From contig NZ_CP020370.1 in assembly GCF_002813775.1 (NCBI RefSeq), positions 1,455,501-1,519,500 on the forward strand: 64,000 nucleotides of DNA, read 5' to 3'. The DNA is from Candidatus Thiodictyon syntrophicum. GTDB lineage: Bacteria; Pseudomonadota; Gammaproteobacteria; Chromatiales; Chromatiaceae. A model generated the notes under the pieces. That model had not been told where the DNA came from. It saw only the letters and a program-made list of their open reading frames with translations, and searched no databases. Shown here piece by piece: positions 1-9,643 of this stretch. The stretch's first letter is position 1; each line of letters opens with the position of its first letter. A program made the translations under genes and the position numbers.

Positions 1-1178
1 GTCAACCAGCCCTTGACGATCGGGGTATAGAGCTCGAGCCGGGCAAAGTGGCGGGCGGCGACGGCCGGATCGGTCGCATACAGAGCCCGGTCGGCCTCGG
101 CCGCCGCGACCAATGCGAGCACGCGCATCGCCTCGATGCAGCTCTTCATCGTCATCAACATGCGCCGCACGTCGGGGAATTCGATGATGGGGATGCGTGA
201 GCCGTCGCGCCGCGTCCCCTGCAGCCGGTCCTTGGCATATTGCAGCGCCTCCTGATAGGCGCGCTCGGAGATGGCCAATCCCTGCAGGCCGACCGACTGC
301 CGGGCGTGGTTCATCATCGTGAACATGTACGCTAGGCCATTGTTGGGCTCACCCACCAGGAAGCCGACGGCGTCGGTGAAGTCCATCAGGCAGGTCGGGC
401 TCGCGTGGATACCGAGCTTGTGCTCCAGCGACAGGCAGTTGACCGCGTTGCGCTCGCCCGGCTCGCCCTTGGCGTCGAGCAGGAACTTGGGCACGATGAA
501 GAGTGAAATGCCCTTCACGCCGGGGGGCGCATCGGGCAGCCTGGCCAGCACCAGGTGCACGATGTTATCGGTCATTCCGTGGTCGCCCCAGGTGATGTAC
601 AGCTTCTGCCCGGTGATCAGGTAGTGATCGCCTGCGGGCTTGGCCTTGGTCTTGATGGCGGCAAGATCGGAGCCCGCGTCGGCCTCCGTGATATTCATGG
701 TGCCGGTCCATTCACCGGTCGCGAGCTTCGGCAGATACAGTGCCTTGAGGGCGTCGTCGGCATGGTGGCCGATGGCCTCCATCGCGCCCTGGCTCAGCAT
801 GGGGCACAGGGCGAAGGCCATATTGGCGGAGTGCCAGATCTCGTTTACCGCGGTACCCAGACAATTGGGCAGGTCCTGGCCCCCGAAGTCCTCCGCAACC
901 GTCAGCGACAGCCAACCGGCATCGGCGAACTGGCGATAGGCGTCCTTGAATCCGGGGCTTTCCTCCACGCCCTGGGCGCCCATCTTGGCGCCCTCGCGGT
1001 CGCCCACCCGGTTCAGCGGGGCCAGTACCTCGCTGCCCAGCCGGCCGGCCTCCGAGAGAATGGTCGCCGCCAGATCGGCATTGATCTCGTCATGGCCTGC
1101 CGCCGCGCAGAGGGCATCGAAATCGACCACTTTGCGCAGGACGAAATCGACGTCCTGATAGGGGTGCAAATAGCTCAT
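1..1178 (-). CDS. acyl-CoA dehydrogenase (partial, C-terminus outside window)
   Basis: FAD-dependent acyl-CoA dehydrogenase that oxidises acyl-CoA to enoyl-CoA and passes electrons to ETF. About 392 residues are visible from the ATG at 1178 (MSYLHPYQDVDFVL...); the rest lies beyond position 1. The N-terminus matches the long (about 600 aa) subfamily that includes 3-methylmercaptopropionyl-CoA dehydrogenase-like enzymes. The motif ITEADAGSD and the later ITWGDHG segment are the typical FAD and substrate-binding middle-domain signatures. It is the last visible gene of a minus-strand operon, 14 bp downstream of etfA. Substrate chain length cannot be read from sequence. The family call is firm; a specific DmdC role is only one possibility. 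Confidence 0.9.
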   Translation of the reverse strand, partial: MSYLHPYQDVDFVLRKVVDFDALCAAAGHDEINADLAATILSEAGRLGSEVLAPLNRVGDREGAKMGAQGVEESPGFKDAYRQFADAGWLSLTVAEDFGGQDLPNCLGTAVNEIWHSANMAFALCPMLSQGAMEAIGHHADDALKALYLPKLATGEWTGTMNITEADAGSDLAAIKTKAKPAGDHYLITGQKLYITWGDHGMTDNIVHLVLARLPDAPPGVKGISLFIVPKFLLDAKGEPGERNAVNCLSLEHKLGIHASPTCLMDFTDAVGFLVGEPNNGLAYMFTMMNHARQSVGLQGLAISERAYQEALQYAKDRLQGTRRDGSRIPIIEFPDVRRMLMTMKSCIEAMRVLALVAAAEADRALYATDPAVAARHFARLELYTPIVKGWL

Positions 1179-1192
1179 GCTCTGATTCCTGC

Positions 1193-2122
1193 TCAAATAC
1201 TGTCAATCAATTCGGGCAAGGCGGTAAAGAGATCCGCGACCAGCCCATAGTCCGCTACCTGGAAGATCGGGGCCTCGGCATCGCTGTTGATGGCGGCGAT
1301 GACCTTGGACTCCTTCATGCCGGCAAGATGCTGGATGGCCCCGGAGATCCCGACGGCGATATAGAGGTCGGGTGCCACGACCTTGCCGGTCTGCCCCACC
1401 TGCAGATCGTTGGGCACATAGCCCGCGTCCACCGCCGCCCGGGTCGCGCCCACCGCGGCACCGAGCTTGTCGGCCAGGCGATAGAGCAGGGCGAAATTCT
1501 CCGCCGAACCGACCCCGCGGCCGCCGGATACGACGATGCGTGCCGAGGTGAGTTCCGGCCGGTCGGATTCGACCAGCGATTCACTGACAAAGCGCGTTCT
1601 CACCGCCTCGAATACCTCCGATACCGGCGTGATGGCGGCGCTGCCGCCGCTCAATGCCACGGCGGGAAAGGCGGTGGCACGCACCGTCGCCACGATGACT
1701 GGGTCCTCGACCTGCACGGTGGCGATGGCATTACCGGCGTAGATGGGTCGCCGGAAGCTGTCGGGGCCGACCACCGCGGTGATGTCCGATAATTGGTTCA
1801 CCCCCAGGAGCGCCGCCACCCGCGGCATGAAGTCCTTGCCGGTGGTGGTGGCGGGGGCCAGGATATGGCGGTGTCCCGGGGCCAGGGCCACGACCAGGCG
1901 GGCGATATTCTCTGCCAACTGGTGGGCATAGGCCGGGGCGTCCGCCAGCAGGACGGTCCGCACGCCGGGGATGGCGGCAACGGCGGCGGCGACGGCCTGG
2001 CAGCCGCTGCCGGCGACCAGCACATCAAGGTCGCCGCCGATTTGCGTCGCCGCCGCCAGGGTGTGCAGGGTGGCGGACTTCAGTTGGTGATGGTCGTGCT
2101 CAGCGATAACGAGAATACTCAT
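1193..2122 (-). CDS. etfA: electron transfer flavoprotein subunit alpha
   Basis: Alpha subunit of the ETF heterodimer, which takes electrons from acyl-CoA dehydrogenases and delivers them to ETF-quinone oxidoreductase. 309 residues, the normal length. The C-terminal FAD-binding domain shows [11 protein letters not shown], then [14 protein letters not shown] and [11 protein letters not shown], the ETF-alpha signature region. The ATG at 2122 is preferred over an in-frame upstream start at 2164 because it gives the family N-terminus [10 protein letters not shown] and follows a GGGGAGCA ribosome site. It sits 20 bp after etfB and 14 bp before the dehydrogenase, consistent with one transcript. Confidence 0.95.
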   Translation of the reverse strand: MSILVIAEHDHHQLKSATLHTLAAATQIGGDLDVLVAGSGCQAVAAAVAAIPGVRTVLLADAPAYAHQLAENIARLVVALAPGHRHILAPATTTGKDFMPRVAALLGVNQLSDITAVVGPDSFRRPIYAGNAIATVQVEDPVIVATVRATAFPAVALSGGSAAITPVSEVFEAVRTRFVSESLVESDRPELTSARIVVSGGRGVGSAENFALLYRLADKLGAAVGATRAAVDAGYVPNDLQVGQTGKVVAPDLYIAVGISGAIQHLAGMKESKVIAAINSDAEAPIFQVADYGLVADLFTALPELIDSI

Positions 2123-2142
2123 GGCCTGCTCCCCTATAATAC

Positions 2143-2886
2143 CTAGGCCTGATTTTTCAGGCAATCGACCAGCGCCGCCACCGACTCGACCTTGATACCG
2201 CCGCGGCGTTCCTCTGGGGGCTTGACCTCCAGGAGCCTGACACCGGTGCCGGGACTGACCGCGAGTGCCGCGGGACTGGTCGTCGCCAGCGGCTTACGCT
2301 TGGCCTTCATGATGTCGGGGAGCTTGATATAACGCGGCGTATTCAGACGCAGGTCCGCGGTGACGACCGCGGGCATCGTCAGCGCCAGCGTTTGCAGCCC
2401 GCCGTCGATCTCGCGCGTTACCTCCACCTCGGTCCCCTTGACCTCGAGCTTCGAGGCAAAGGTGGCCTGGGGCCAGTCGAGCAGTGCGGCCAGCATCTGG
2501 CCGGTCTGGTTATTGTCCGTGTCGATCGCCTGCTTACCCAGCAGCACCAGCCCCGGCTGCTCGTCGCGCACCACCTGTGCCAGCAGGCGGGCGACGGCCA
2601 GACCGCTCAACTCGGTATCCTCCGTCTCCACCCAGATGCCGCGATCCGCACCCGCGGCCAGGGCGGAGCGGATCTGTTCCTGTACCGCCTTGGGGCCGAT
2701 GGAGACCACCACGACCTCGGTGGCGGCCCCGCTCTCCTTCAGCCGCACCGACTCCTCGACGGCGATCTCACAGAAGGGATTGATGGACATTTTGACATTC
2801 GCGAGATCGACATTACTGTTGTCGGCCCGGACCCGCACCTTGACGTTGTAGTCAATGACGCGCTTGACGGCTACCAGTACCTTCAT
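2143..2886 (-). CDS. etfB: electron transfer flavoprotein subunit beta
   Basis: Beta subunit of ETF, which binds AMP and contacts the dehydrogenase partner. 247 residues with the conserved [14 protein letters not shown] start, the [12 protein letters not shown] segment and the [15 protein letters not shown] signature. The ATG at 2886 has a good GGAGG site upstream and lies only 2 bp after the stop of the acyl-CoA synthetase gene, so the two are very probably translationally coupled. A longer in-frame reading to 3012 overlaps the synthetase and is not supported. Confidence 0.95.
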   Translation of the reverse strand: MKVLVAVKRVIDYNVKVRVRADNSNVDLANVKMSINPFCEIAVEESVRLKESGAATEVVVVSIGPKAVQEQIRSALAAGADRGIWVETEDTELSGLAVARLLAQVVRDEQPGLVLLGKQAIDTDNNQTGQMLAALLDWPQATFASKLEVKGTEVEVTREIDGGLQTLALTMPAVVTADLRLNTPRYIKLPDIMKAKRKPLATTSPAALAVSPGTGVRLLEVKPPEERRGGIKVESVAALVDCLKNQA

Positions 2887-2888
2887 TC

Positions 2889-4523
2889 TCAAACCTCCGG
2901 GTTCGCGAGCTGACGCAAGAGATATTTCTGGAGCTTGCCGGTCGAGGTCCGCGGCAAGGTCTGAAACACGACGACCCGCGGCGCCTTGAAGTGCGCCAGA
3001 CGCTCGCGGCAATACGCGATGACCTCCTGCTCGGTCATTTCCGCACCAGGTTTCAGTGTGATGAAGGCGCAGGGTATTTCACCCCACTTGACGTCGCGCT
3101 TGGCCACGACCGCGGCGTCCTGGATCAGTGGATGCTCGAAGAGCGTATTCTCCACCTCGATACTGGAGATATTCTCACCGCCGGAAATGATGATGTCCTT
3201 GGAACGGTCCTTGATCTCGAGATAGCCGTCGGGGTGCCATACCGCAAGATCGCCGGAGCGGAACCAGCCGCCCTCGAAGGCCGCCTCGGTGGTCTTCGGA
3301 TTCTTCAGATAGCCCTTCATGACGATATTGCCGCGCATGAAGATCTCGCCCATGCTCTCGCCGTCCTGCGGCACCGGGACCAGTGTCACCGGGTTGGCCA
3401 CCATCAGACCCTCCTGCATCGGCACCCGCACGCCCTGGCGCGACTTCATCCGGCTGCGCTCCTCGATCGGCTTGTCATCCCAGTCATGGTTCCAGGCGCA
3501 CACGACACAGGGGCCGTAGGTCTCAGTCAGGCCGTAGACATGGGTGACGTCGAAGCCCATCTCCTCCATGCCCTGAATCACGGCGGCGGGCGGCGGTGCA
3601 CCGGCGGTCATGATCCGCACCTGATGGTCGATACCCTCCTTCAGCGGCGCCGGGGCATTCGTGATCATGCTGAGCACGATGGGTGCGCCGCAGAGGTGAT
3701 CGACCCGTTCCTTCCTGATCAGATCCAGGATGGCGGGGGCCCGTACCTGACGCAGACACACATTCACCCCGGCGACCGCGGCGATCGTCCAGGGAAAACA
3801 CCAGCCGTTACAGTGGAACATCGGCAGTGTCCACAGATAGATCGCGTGGTTCGGCATGCTCCAGGACAGGGCGTTGCTGACCGCGTTCAGGTAGGCGCCG
3901 CGATGGTGATAGACCACACCCTTGGGATCGCCGGTAGTGCCCGATGTATAGTTGAGGCTGATCGCGTTCCATTCGTCGGCGGGGCCTTGCCAGGCGAAGT
4001 TTGGATCGGCGTTGGCGAGAAATTCCTCGTAGGTCATCTCGCCCAAGAGTTCCCCGCCCTCGAACGAGGGGTCGTCGATATCGATGACCAGTGGACGCAC
4101 CTGCATCCGCGCCAGCGCCACACTGACGATCGGCGACATCTCGCGCTCGGTGATCAGCACCTTGGCCTCGGAGTGCTGCATGATGAAGGCCACGGCCCGG
4201 GCATCGAGCCGGGTATTGATGGAGTTGAGCACGGCCCCCACCATCGGCACGCCGAAGTGTGCCTCGAAATGCTCGGGCAGGTTCGGGCACATGACCGCGA
4301 CCGTATCGCCCAGGCCGATGCCGCGCTTACTGAGCGCGCTGGCCAGGCGGCGGCACCGCGCATAGGTCTCGCTCCAGGTGCGCCGGACCTCGCCGTGTAC
4401 AACCGCAAGCTTGTCCGGAAAGACGGTTGCCGCACGTTCGATAAAGGTCAGGGGGCTCAGGGGCGCGTAGTTGGCAGGGACCTGCGGGAGGTCCCGATTG
4501 TAGATGTTGTCCGCAGCAGACAT
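2889..4523 (-). CDS. acyl-CoA synthetase (AMP-forming)
   Basis: Activates a carboxylic (fatty) acid to its CoA thioester through an acyl-adenylate. 544 residues from the ATG at 4523. The ATP/AMP-binding motif [11 protein letters not shown] lies at about residues 190-200, [18 protein letters not shown] and [16 protein letters not shown] form the hinge region, and the catalytic lysine is in [11 protein letters not shown] near the C-terminus. It is the first gene of the operon with etfB, etfA and an acyl-CoA dehydrogenase, so it probably feeds beta-oxidation or degradation of a particular acid. Substrate unknown. The start MSAADNIYN fits family length; longer upstream readings add unlikely sequence. 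Confidence 0.9.
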   Translation of the reverse strand: MSAADNIYNRDLPQVPANYAPLSPLTFIERAATVFPDKLAVVHGEVRRTWSETYARCRRLASALSKRGIGLGDTVAVMCPNLPEHFEAHFGVPMVGAVLNSINTRLDARAVAFIMQHSEAKVLITEREMSPIVSVALARMQVRPLVIDIDDPSFEGGELLGEMTYEEFLANADPNFAWQGPADEWNAISLNYTSGTTGDPKGVVYHHRGAYLNAVSNALSWSMPNHAIYLWTLPMFHCNGWCFPWTIAAVAGVNVCLRQVRAPAILDLIRKERVDHLCGAPIVLSMITNAPAPLKEGIDHQVRIMTAGAPPPAAVIQGMEEMGFDVTHVYGLTETYGPCVVCAWNHDWDDKPIEERSRMKSRQGVRVPMQEGLMVANPVTLVPVPQDGESMGEIFMRGNIVMKGYLKNPKTTEAAFEGGWFRSGDLAVWHPDGYLEIKDRSKDIIISGGENISSIEVENTLFEHPLIQDAAVVAKRDVKWGEIPCAFITLKPGAEMTEQEVIAYCRERLAHFKAPRVVVFQTLPRTSTGKLQKYLLRQLANPEV

Positions 4524-4993
4524 GGGTTTAATAACCTCATTGACAGCATTAGCGTACTCGCGCTCGCGCCGCACGGGGCCGCAATCGTCAGTGCCGGGCC
4601 GCCCCGCATCGCTCGCCCCCGGCGGGACCAAGTTAGATGGGGGCCGGTCGCACACTCACCGTTGGTGCAGGGCGCCCCGATCGACCGGTGGGCGCAACCA
4701 TGGCGCGGCTGCGTCGAGGCTGCGGCGCCACTCTCCCGGCAGCATACTACCCCAGCTAGACAGCGTGTACCGTGCGATGGCGCACCCACGATCCCGGTGA
4801 TTTCGCGGCCAACGCCAGCCGGGAATCCAAGCGGACGAGGCGTTCAGCGGGGCTGGTGGTCGGGGGCGACTCCAGCCGGGTCGGACTCCCGGTGCCGACA
4901 GCAACGCGGCCTTCGTGGTACGAAGTTTTTCGGACATCGCCCTGACTTCGGCCACGCGCCCTTGCGGCAACCCGTCGCGGCCGGGGGCCGCTC
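4524..4993. other. intergenic region upstream of the acyl-CoA synthetase operon
   Basis: 470 bp with no convincing gene on either strand; the open frames here have no recognisable domain. It should hold the operon promoter on the minus strand. Near 4976-5001 is the phrase GGCCGGGGGCCGCTCCTACG, similar to a stretch near 43190-43225, so a degraded short repeat may be present. Confidence 0.5.
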
Positions 4994-5252
4994 CTACGCC
5001 GTCGAATCGGCAAAGATCTGCCGGATCAGGTTCCGGTTACGGACCTCGATCTCGGCCTCGATCTCCCTGACGGTGGGTGGGCGTGACCGCGGCGCCCTGA
5101 CGGTCGAAGAGTGCGACCCCCAGCGACTCCTCCAAGGCGCGAATACTGCGCGAGAAGGCGGGCTGGGACAGGTGTTGTGCCTTGGCGGCACGGTGAAAGG
5201 TCCCGTAACGCGAGAGCGCCAGGGCATGGGCCAACTGCTGCAACTTGATCAT
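4994..5252 (-). pseudogene. LysR-family transcriptional regulator remnant
   Basis: From the ATG at 5252 the frame encodes a clear LysR winged helix-turn-helix (MIKLQQLAHALALSRYGTF..., AAKAQHLSQPAFSRSIRALE, then GVALFDRQG...VTPT). Immediately after VTPT the frame is lost, and another frame encodes REIEAEIEVRNRNLIRQIF and a stop at 4994, which resembles a short C-terminal tail. The roughly 200-residue effector-binding domain is missing. This is best explained as a gene collapsed by a large internal deletion with a frameshift. It faces the same way as the acyl-CoA synthetase operon and may once have regulated a neighbour. Confidence 0.75.
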
Positions 5253-5375
5253 GATGCATTAAAGGTATCAGAAGACCACAAATCATGCATTTGACTTTCG
5301 CCGACAGCGGATTGATCCTTGCCCGCCCAAGTCCGGTGGTTTGATCGTCGGATGCTACCTGCGACCACAAAAGCG

Positions 5376-6150
5376 ATGGAAATGACTCAGCGCAACAACG
5401 GCCTATTTGAAATCCTGCCCGCGATTTACCGGGCGGCGGGTATGGCAGTGCTGATCGCGGGACCCGCGGCGGCGCAGGGCCCCGGCTGGAGCTTCGCCGT
5501 GTCTCCTTATACCACCAGGAATCACGGCGTCCGTCGGCACTGCATGGGGAACTGTTGAGGTCGAGAAGACCAGCAGTGATGTACTCTCCAAACTCGATCT
5601 CGCGTTCATGGGCGCGTTCGAGGCGCGCAACGGCCGCTGGGGCCTGATCGCCGACCTGTTTTACGCCGACCTCTCCCAGACCCGTGCCACGCCGCTCGGT
5701 CTACTTTTTTCACGGGGGCGGATCGCGACCGAAGCGAGGGCGTTGAGCGGCTATGCCGCCTATCGGGTCCGTGATGACGAGCGGATCGCCGTTGACCTTA
5801 CGGTCGGCTTGCGAGTCAACTCCGTGGACCTCGATGTATCGCTCTCGCCCGGCATGCTTGCGGGGCAGCGCTTCGGAGTGAGCGAGACCTGGGTCGATCC
5901 GCTGATCCGAGCCCGTGTGCGATTTGTGATCGCCGACGGGTGGTTCGCGACGGCCTTCGCGGATATCGGCGGTTTCGGCGTCGGATCCGACATGACCTGG
6001 CAGGCTTTCGCGAGTCTTGGATACCAGTTCAACGCCCGCTGGTCGGTCCAGGGTGGCTGGCGTTACGTCGCGATCGAGAAGCCGATCGAGGGTCGCGATG
6101 TCGCGATGGACTTCAGCGGTCCCTTACTCGGCTTCACGGTGCGGTTCTGA
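5376..6150 (+). pseudogene. outer-membrane beta-barrel protein with frameshift
   Basis: The first part (from the ATG at 5376) encodes a signal-peptide-like stretch ending AGPAAAQ followed by WSFAVSPY. After about 5510 that frame runs into a stop near 5558, while another frame continues as PPGITASVGTAWGTVEVEK and then LAFMGAFEARNGRWGLIADL and on to ...SGPLLGFTVRF, with the alternating hydrophobic pattern of a small barrel ending in aromatic Phe. The match of the two halves to one family (SPYLW..PGITGSVG) indicates a deletion of a few bases near 5510. Only the part from 5608 could be translated alone, without a signal peptide. A sequencing error would make this an intact gene of about 255 residues. 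Confidence 0.7.
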
Positions 6151-6216
6151 TGCTAAACCGCGTCTTGAGCGATGGGTGTTAAACCCTTGTCACTAACCAT
6201 CAACGCGAGGAACACC

Positions 6217-8613
6217 ATGAGCAGTCGATTTATTTCAATCATCGCCCTCCTGCTTGCCGCATCGGCGCCACTGGGTCTCGTGCGGGGCACTGAAACAACC
6301 GACAGCGCAACTCAGGCCCAGACCTTCACCCTGCAACGGGGCGAAAACCTCTCCGGGGTGTGCGCCAGTATTCGGAAAGCCGGAGTCACCACCTCGATTG
6401 CCGATTGCGTCAAGCAGATCCTGTTTGAGAACCGGCAATGGTTCGATACCAATTTCGGCTATGTGTGGAAAGATCCGGCGGCCGTCAATCTCGATTCGGC
6501 CATTCGCCTCTGGGTCGGCGTTCCATATCGGATTCCGGCGGCGCTTGCGCAAGCGAACCCTCAAACAAATAAAATGGAAAGCAAGCCGGGAACAGGGGAT
6601 ACGACCGCCACCCAGATCGCCTTCCATCCGGGTCATTTCGATCCCAAGGGCAAGGCACCATCGCAATTCACTATCGAAGTGCTCAAGCAGTCTGCGGCGG
6701 CGCTGCCATTCAGCGATACGCGCGATTTCGATGAAAACCGGAAGGGCCTGATTGCGCCCATGAAAGAGATGAAGATCATGGCCGATGCCGGTCATGTCGC
6801 CTGGGATATGGAGCAGTACCAGTTCATCGATAAGCAGGATGCGTTCGATAGCATTCATCCGTCCCTGCATCGTATCGCCAAACTGAACAACAACTACGGC
6901 CTCTACGAAGTCGTGCCGGGTTTCTATCAGGTGCGTGGCTTCGATCTGGCTCAGATCTCTTTCATCCGGGGCAAGAATGGCTGGATCGTCCTTGACCCGC
7001 TGGTCAGTGCCGAAACCGCCCGCGCGGGTCTGAAGCTCCTGCAGGAGCATGTGGGCGAGGGGCGTCCGGTCACGGCGGTCATCTATTCGCATGATCATGC
7101 CGACCACTGGGGCGGTGTGCGCGGCATCGTCGACGAGGCGAATGTCCGCGCCGGAAAGGTCGAAATCATCGCCCCGGATGGCTTCATGGAGGCCTTGGTT
7201 TCGGAGAACGTATTTGCCGGTAACGCCATGAACCGGCGGCTTTTCTACCAATACGGCACCTTGCTGCCGCGCAGCCCCTACGGTTACGTCAGTCAGGGAC
7301 TTGGTCAGGGCGTCTCAGCCGGTGCCGTCGGTCTGATTCCGCCGACCCGGCTGATTACCAAGCCCATTGAGGAGGTCACGGTCGATGGTGTCCGGATGGT
7401 TTTCCAGCTCACACCGAACACCGAAGCCCCGACCGAGATGAACACCTGGTTTCCCGACACCAAGGTGCTCTGGATGGCGGAGAACGTGATGGCCGGGCTG
7501 CATAACATCTATACCCTGCGTGGCGCACCGGTGCGCAACCCGCTGAACTGGTCGAAGTACCTGAACCAGTCGCTCCACCTGTTCGGCACCCAGGCCGAGG
7601 TCATGTTCACCGCCCACCACTGGCCGCGTTGGGGCAATGGCCGCATTCAGGAAGTCCTGCGTGCTCAGCGCGATCTCTACGCCAATATGAACAACCAGGT
7701 ACTGCATCTCGCCAACCAGGGCGTCACCATCAACGAGATCCACAACGTCTATGAGCTGCCGAAGAGCTTGCAGCAAAACTGGTATACCCGGGGCTATCAC
7801 GGTTCGCCCGAGCACAACAGTCGGGGCGTGATCCAACGCTTCCTCGGCTTCTGGGATGCCAACCCGGCCACGCTGATCCCGCTGTCCCCCGGCGATTCCG
7901 CGCCGCTGTACGTCGAGATGATGGGCGGTTCCGACAAGATCCTGGCGCGTGGTCGGCAGCTCAATGATAAGGGTGCCTATTTCTACGCCCAGGAAATCCT
8001 GAACAAACTGGTACAGGCCGAACCCCGGAATCAGGCGGCTAAGGACTTGTTGGCGGACACCTTCGAGCAGATCGGTTACCAGCAGGAGAATCCCGGACTG
8101 CGAAACAGCTTCCTGGCCGGCGCCTATGAGCTGCGCAATGGCATCCCGCAGGGTGAGATCGCCCAGACCGCTGGCCCGGATACCGTCCGCGCCATGTCGA
8201 CCGGACTGTGGCTCGATTTTCTCGGCATCCGTATGGACAGCCGCCAGGCCGAGGGGATGCGCTACACGATCAACCTGATCACCCCGGACAACGGCGAGAA
8301 ATACCTGATCGAACTGGAGAACGCGACGCTGACCAACATCCAGGGCTTTCAGGCCGACAAGCCGGATCTGACCCTCACCATCAAGCGTTCGGATCTCGAG
8401 CAGACGATGATGGGCGTTAAGACGTTCGAGGCGCAAATTGCGGAAGGCACCGCCAAGGCGCAAGGGGACGTGGGGATACTGAAGCGGCTTGCCTCGATCA
8501 TGGTCGACTTCGACCCGCGTTTCGAGATCATGCCCGGTACCAAGGCCAGAGAGGCCGAGGTTGAGCCGGCCACCCCCTTCAAGGGCGAGGTGGGCGCCCC
8601 GATCGCCGAGTAG
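6217..8613 (+). CDS. alkyl sulfatase, metallo-beta-lactamase fold (SdsA/YjcS-like), exported
   Basis: Hydrolyses primary alkyl sulfates such as dodecyl sulfate to alcohol and sulfate in the periplasm or outside. 798 residues from the ATG at 6217, which follows a GAGGAA site and starts a signal peptide (SIIALLLAASAPLGLVRG). The zinc-binding motif HDHADHWGG is at about residues 292-300, with TAHHWPRWGN and the dimerisation region following, and a C-terminal SCP2-like lipid-binding domain (LWLDFLGIRMD...LTIKRSDLEQTM) from about 660. Unusual: residues about 28-110 form an extra segment (TFTLQRGENLSGVC...LWVGVPYRIP) resembling a LysM-type module, absent from classical SdsA1. Single gene, not obviously in an operon. 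Confidence 0.9.
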   Translation: MSSRFISIIALLLAASAPLGLVRGTETTDSATQAQTFTLQRGENLSGVCASIRKAGVTTSIADCVKQILFENRQWFDTNFGYVWKDPAAVNLDSAIRLWVGVPYRIPAALAQANPQTNKMESKPGTGDTTATQIAFHPGHFDPKGKAPSQFTIEVLKQSAAALPFSDTRDFDENRKGLIAPMKEMKIMADAGHVAWDMEQYQFIDKQDAFDSIHPSLHRIAKLNNNYGLYEVVPGFYQVRGFDLAQISFIRGKNGWIVLDPLVSAETARAGLKLLQEHVGEGRPVTAVIYSHDHADHWGGVRGIVDEANVRAGKVEIIAPDGFMEALVSENVFAGNAMNRRLFYQYGTLLPRSPYGYVSQGLGQGVSAGAVGLIPPTRLITKPIEEVTVDGVRMVFQLTPNTEAPTEMNTWFPDTKVLWMAENVMAGLHNIYTLRGAPVRNPLNWSKYLNQSLHLFGTQAEVMFTAHHWPRWGNGRIQEVLRAQRDLYANMNNQVLHLANQGVTINEIHNVYELPKSLQQNWYTRGYHGSPEHNSRGVIQRFLGFWDANPATLIPLSPGDSAPLYVEMMGGSDKILARGRQLNDKGAYFYAQEILNKLVQAEPRNQAAKDLLADTFEQIGYQQENPGLRNSFLAGAYELRNGIPQGEIAQTAGPDTVRAMSTGLWLDFLGIRMDSRQAEGMRYTINLITPDNGEKYLIELENATLTNIQGFQADKPDLTLTIKRSDLEQTMMGVKTFEAQIAEGTAKAQGDVGILKRLASIMVDFDPRFEIMPGTKAREAEVEPATPFKGEVGAPIAE

Positions 8614-8626
8614 CGGATGCATGGCA

Positions 8627-8652
8627 GGCGCGAGCGCGATGACGCTCGCGCC
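8627..8652. terminator. stem-loop after the alkylsulfatase gene
   Basis: Perfect 10-bp stem GGCGCGAGCG / CGCTCGCGCC with a 6-base loop, starting 14 bp after the stop codon. No T-tract follows, so it may stop transcription weakly or protect the mRNA 3' end. Confidence 0.5.
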
Positions 8653-8767
8653 CATGCTCGTCAGTGGCCAAGCCCGACGTGCCGCGGGGAGGGTGACTGT
8701 GAAAGGATTCAGGGTCGGTTGGGCTGAGGTACGAAGCCCAACGCTCGGCCATATTTAACCGCCTGAT

Positions 8768-8794
8768 GGTTGCGCCTCGTTCGTCGGCGCAACC
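8768..8794. repeat. 9-bp inverted repeat upstream of the binding-protein fragment
   Basis: GGTTGCGCC and GGCGCAACC flank a 9-base spacer about 80 bp before the start at 8873. It could be an operator or a hairpin in the leader; nothing else identifies it. Confidence 0.4.
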
Positions 8795-8872
8795 TATAGC
8801 AGGACGCGTCGGCGGGCACTAGCCGGCACGCAGACGCTCGATGTCGACACGCACAGGTCGCGGAGGCCCTGG

Positions 8873-9643
8873 ATGAAACTCGTTCGGACTCTTTGGTTTG
8901 CCGCCTTGCTGGTCCTCCCGCTCAGCGTCGTGCCACGGGCCGAAGCGGGCGAGGTACTCGATGCTGTGAAGGCACGCGGGCAAGTGCGCTGCGGGGTGAG
9001 CCAGGGCATCCCCGGTTTCTCCGAGATGGACGCGGCCGGAGTCTGGCGCGGACTTGATATCGACTTCTGCCGGGCGGTGGCGGCCGCGGTCCTGGGCAAC
9101 CCGGACCGGGTCAGGTTCGTGCCGCTGAGCACCGCGGCCCGTTTCCCCGTGTTGCAGACGCACCGGATCGATCTGTTGCTGGGCAATACCACCTGGACAC
9201 TGACCCGCGAGGCGGTGTTGAAGGTCCAGTTTCCCGGGATCCTGTTCTTCGACGGCCAGGGCTTCATGGTCCCGGCCGCCGCCAGGATCGCAGGACTTGC
9301 CGACCTGAATGGCACGAAGGTCTGTGTGGAGAGGGGAACGACGCACGAGCGCAACCTGACCGACTATTTCCGGATGCACGGCTGGTCCGTGGAACCGCTG
9401 GTTATCGACTCGGCCCCCAAGGCCGCGGCGGCCTTCTTTGCCGGCGATTGCCGCGCCTTCACCTCGGACTCGGCCGCACTGGCCGCCATGCGTCTGCTGG
9501 CACCGGGCGATCCGCAGGTGTTCACGATCCTCCCTCGACGGCGGCGATCTGATGCCGATCGTGCACACCGCCGGCGGCCCGCTCGCCCTGCTCTTCGGCG
9601 GCATGGTGGTGGCGCGGATGATCGCCAAGACCGGGATCTTTGA
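8873..9643 (+). pseudogene. periplasmic amino-acid-binding protein (family 3), C-terminally truncated
   Basis: Resembles the polar amino-acid ABC transporter binding protein AapJ/BztA. Signal peptide (LVRTLWFAALLVLPLSVVPRA), then EVLDAVKARGQVRCGVSQG, IPGFSEMDAAGVWRGLDIDF and LLGNTTWTLTREAV, all typical. The family match stops near 9534 (about residue 220 of an expected 340), after which the frame reads arginine-rich nonsense to 9643. At that point another frame takes up an anion-permease sequence. No ABC permease or ATPase genes follow. This is most likely a broken gene produced by a deletion that fused two unrelated genes. Good GGAGG site before the ATG. Confidence 0.75.

Noticed and set aside
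2991-5294. A 767-residue open frame on the plus strand, antisense to the acyl-CoA synthetase
   Set aside because: High-GC shadow of a clearly conserved minus-strand gene; the translation has no family likeness.
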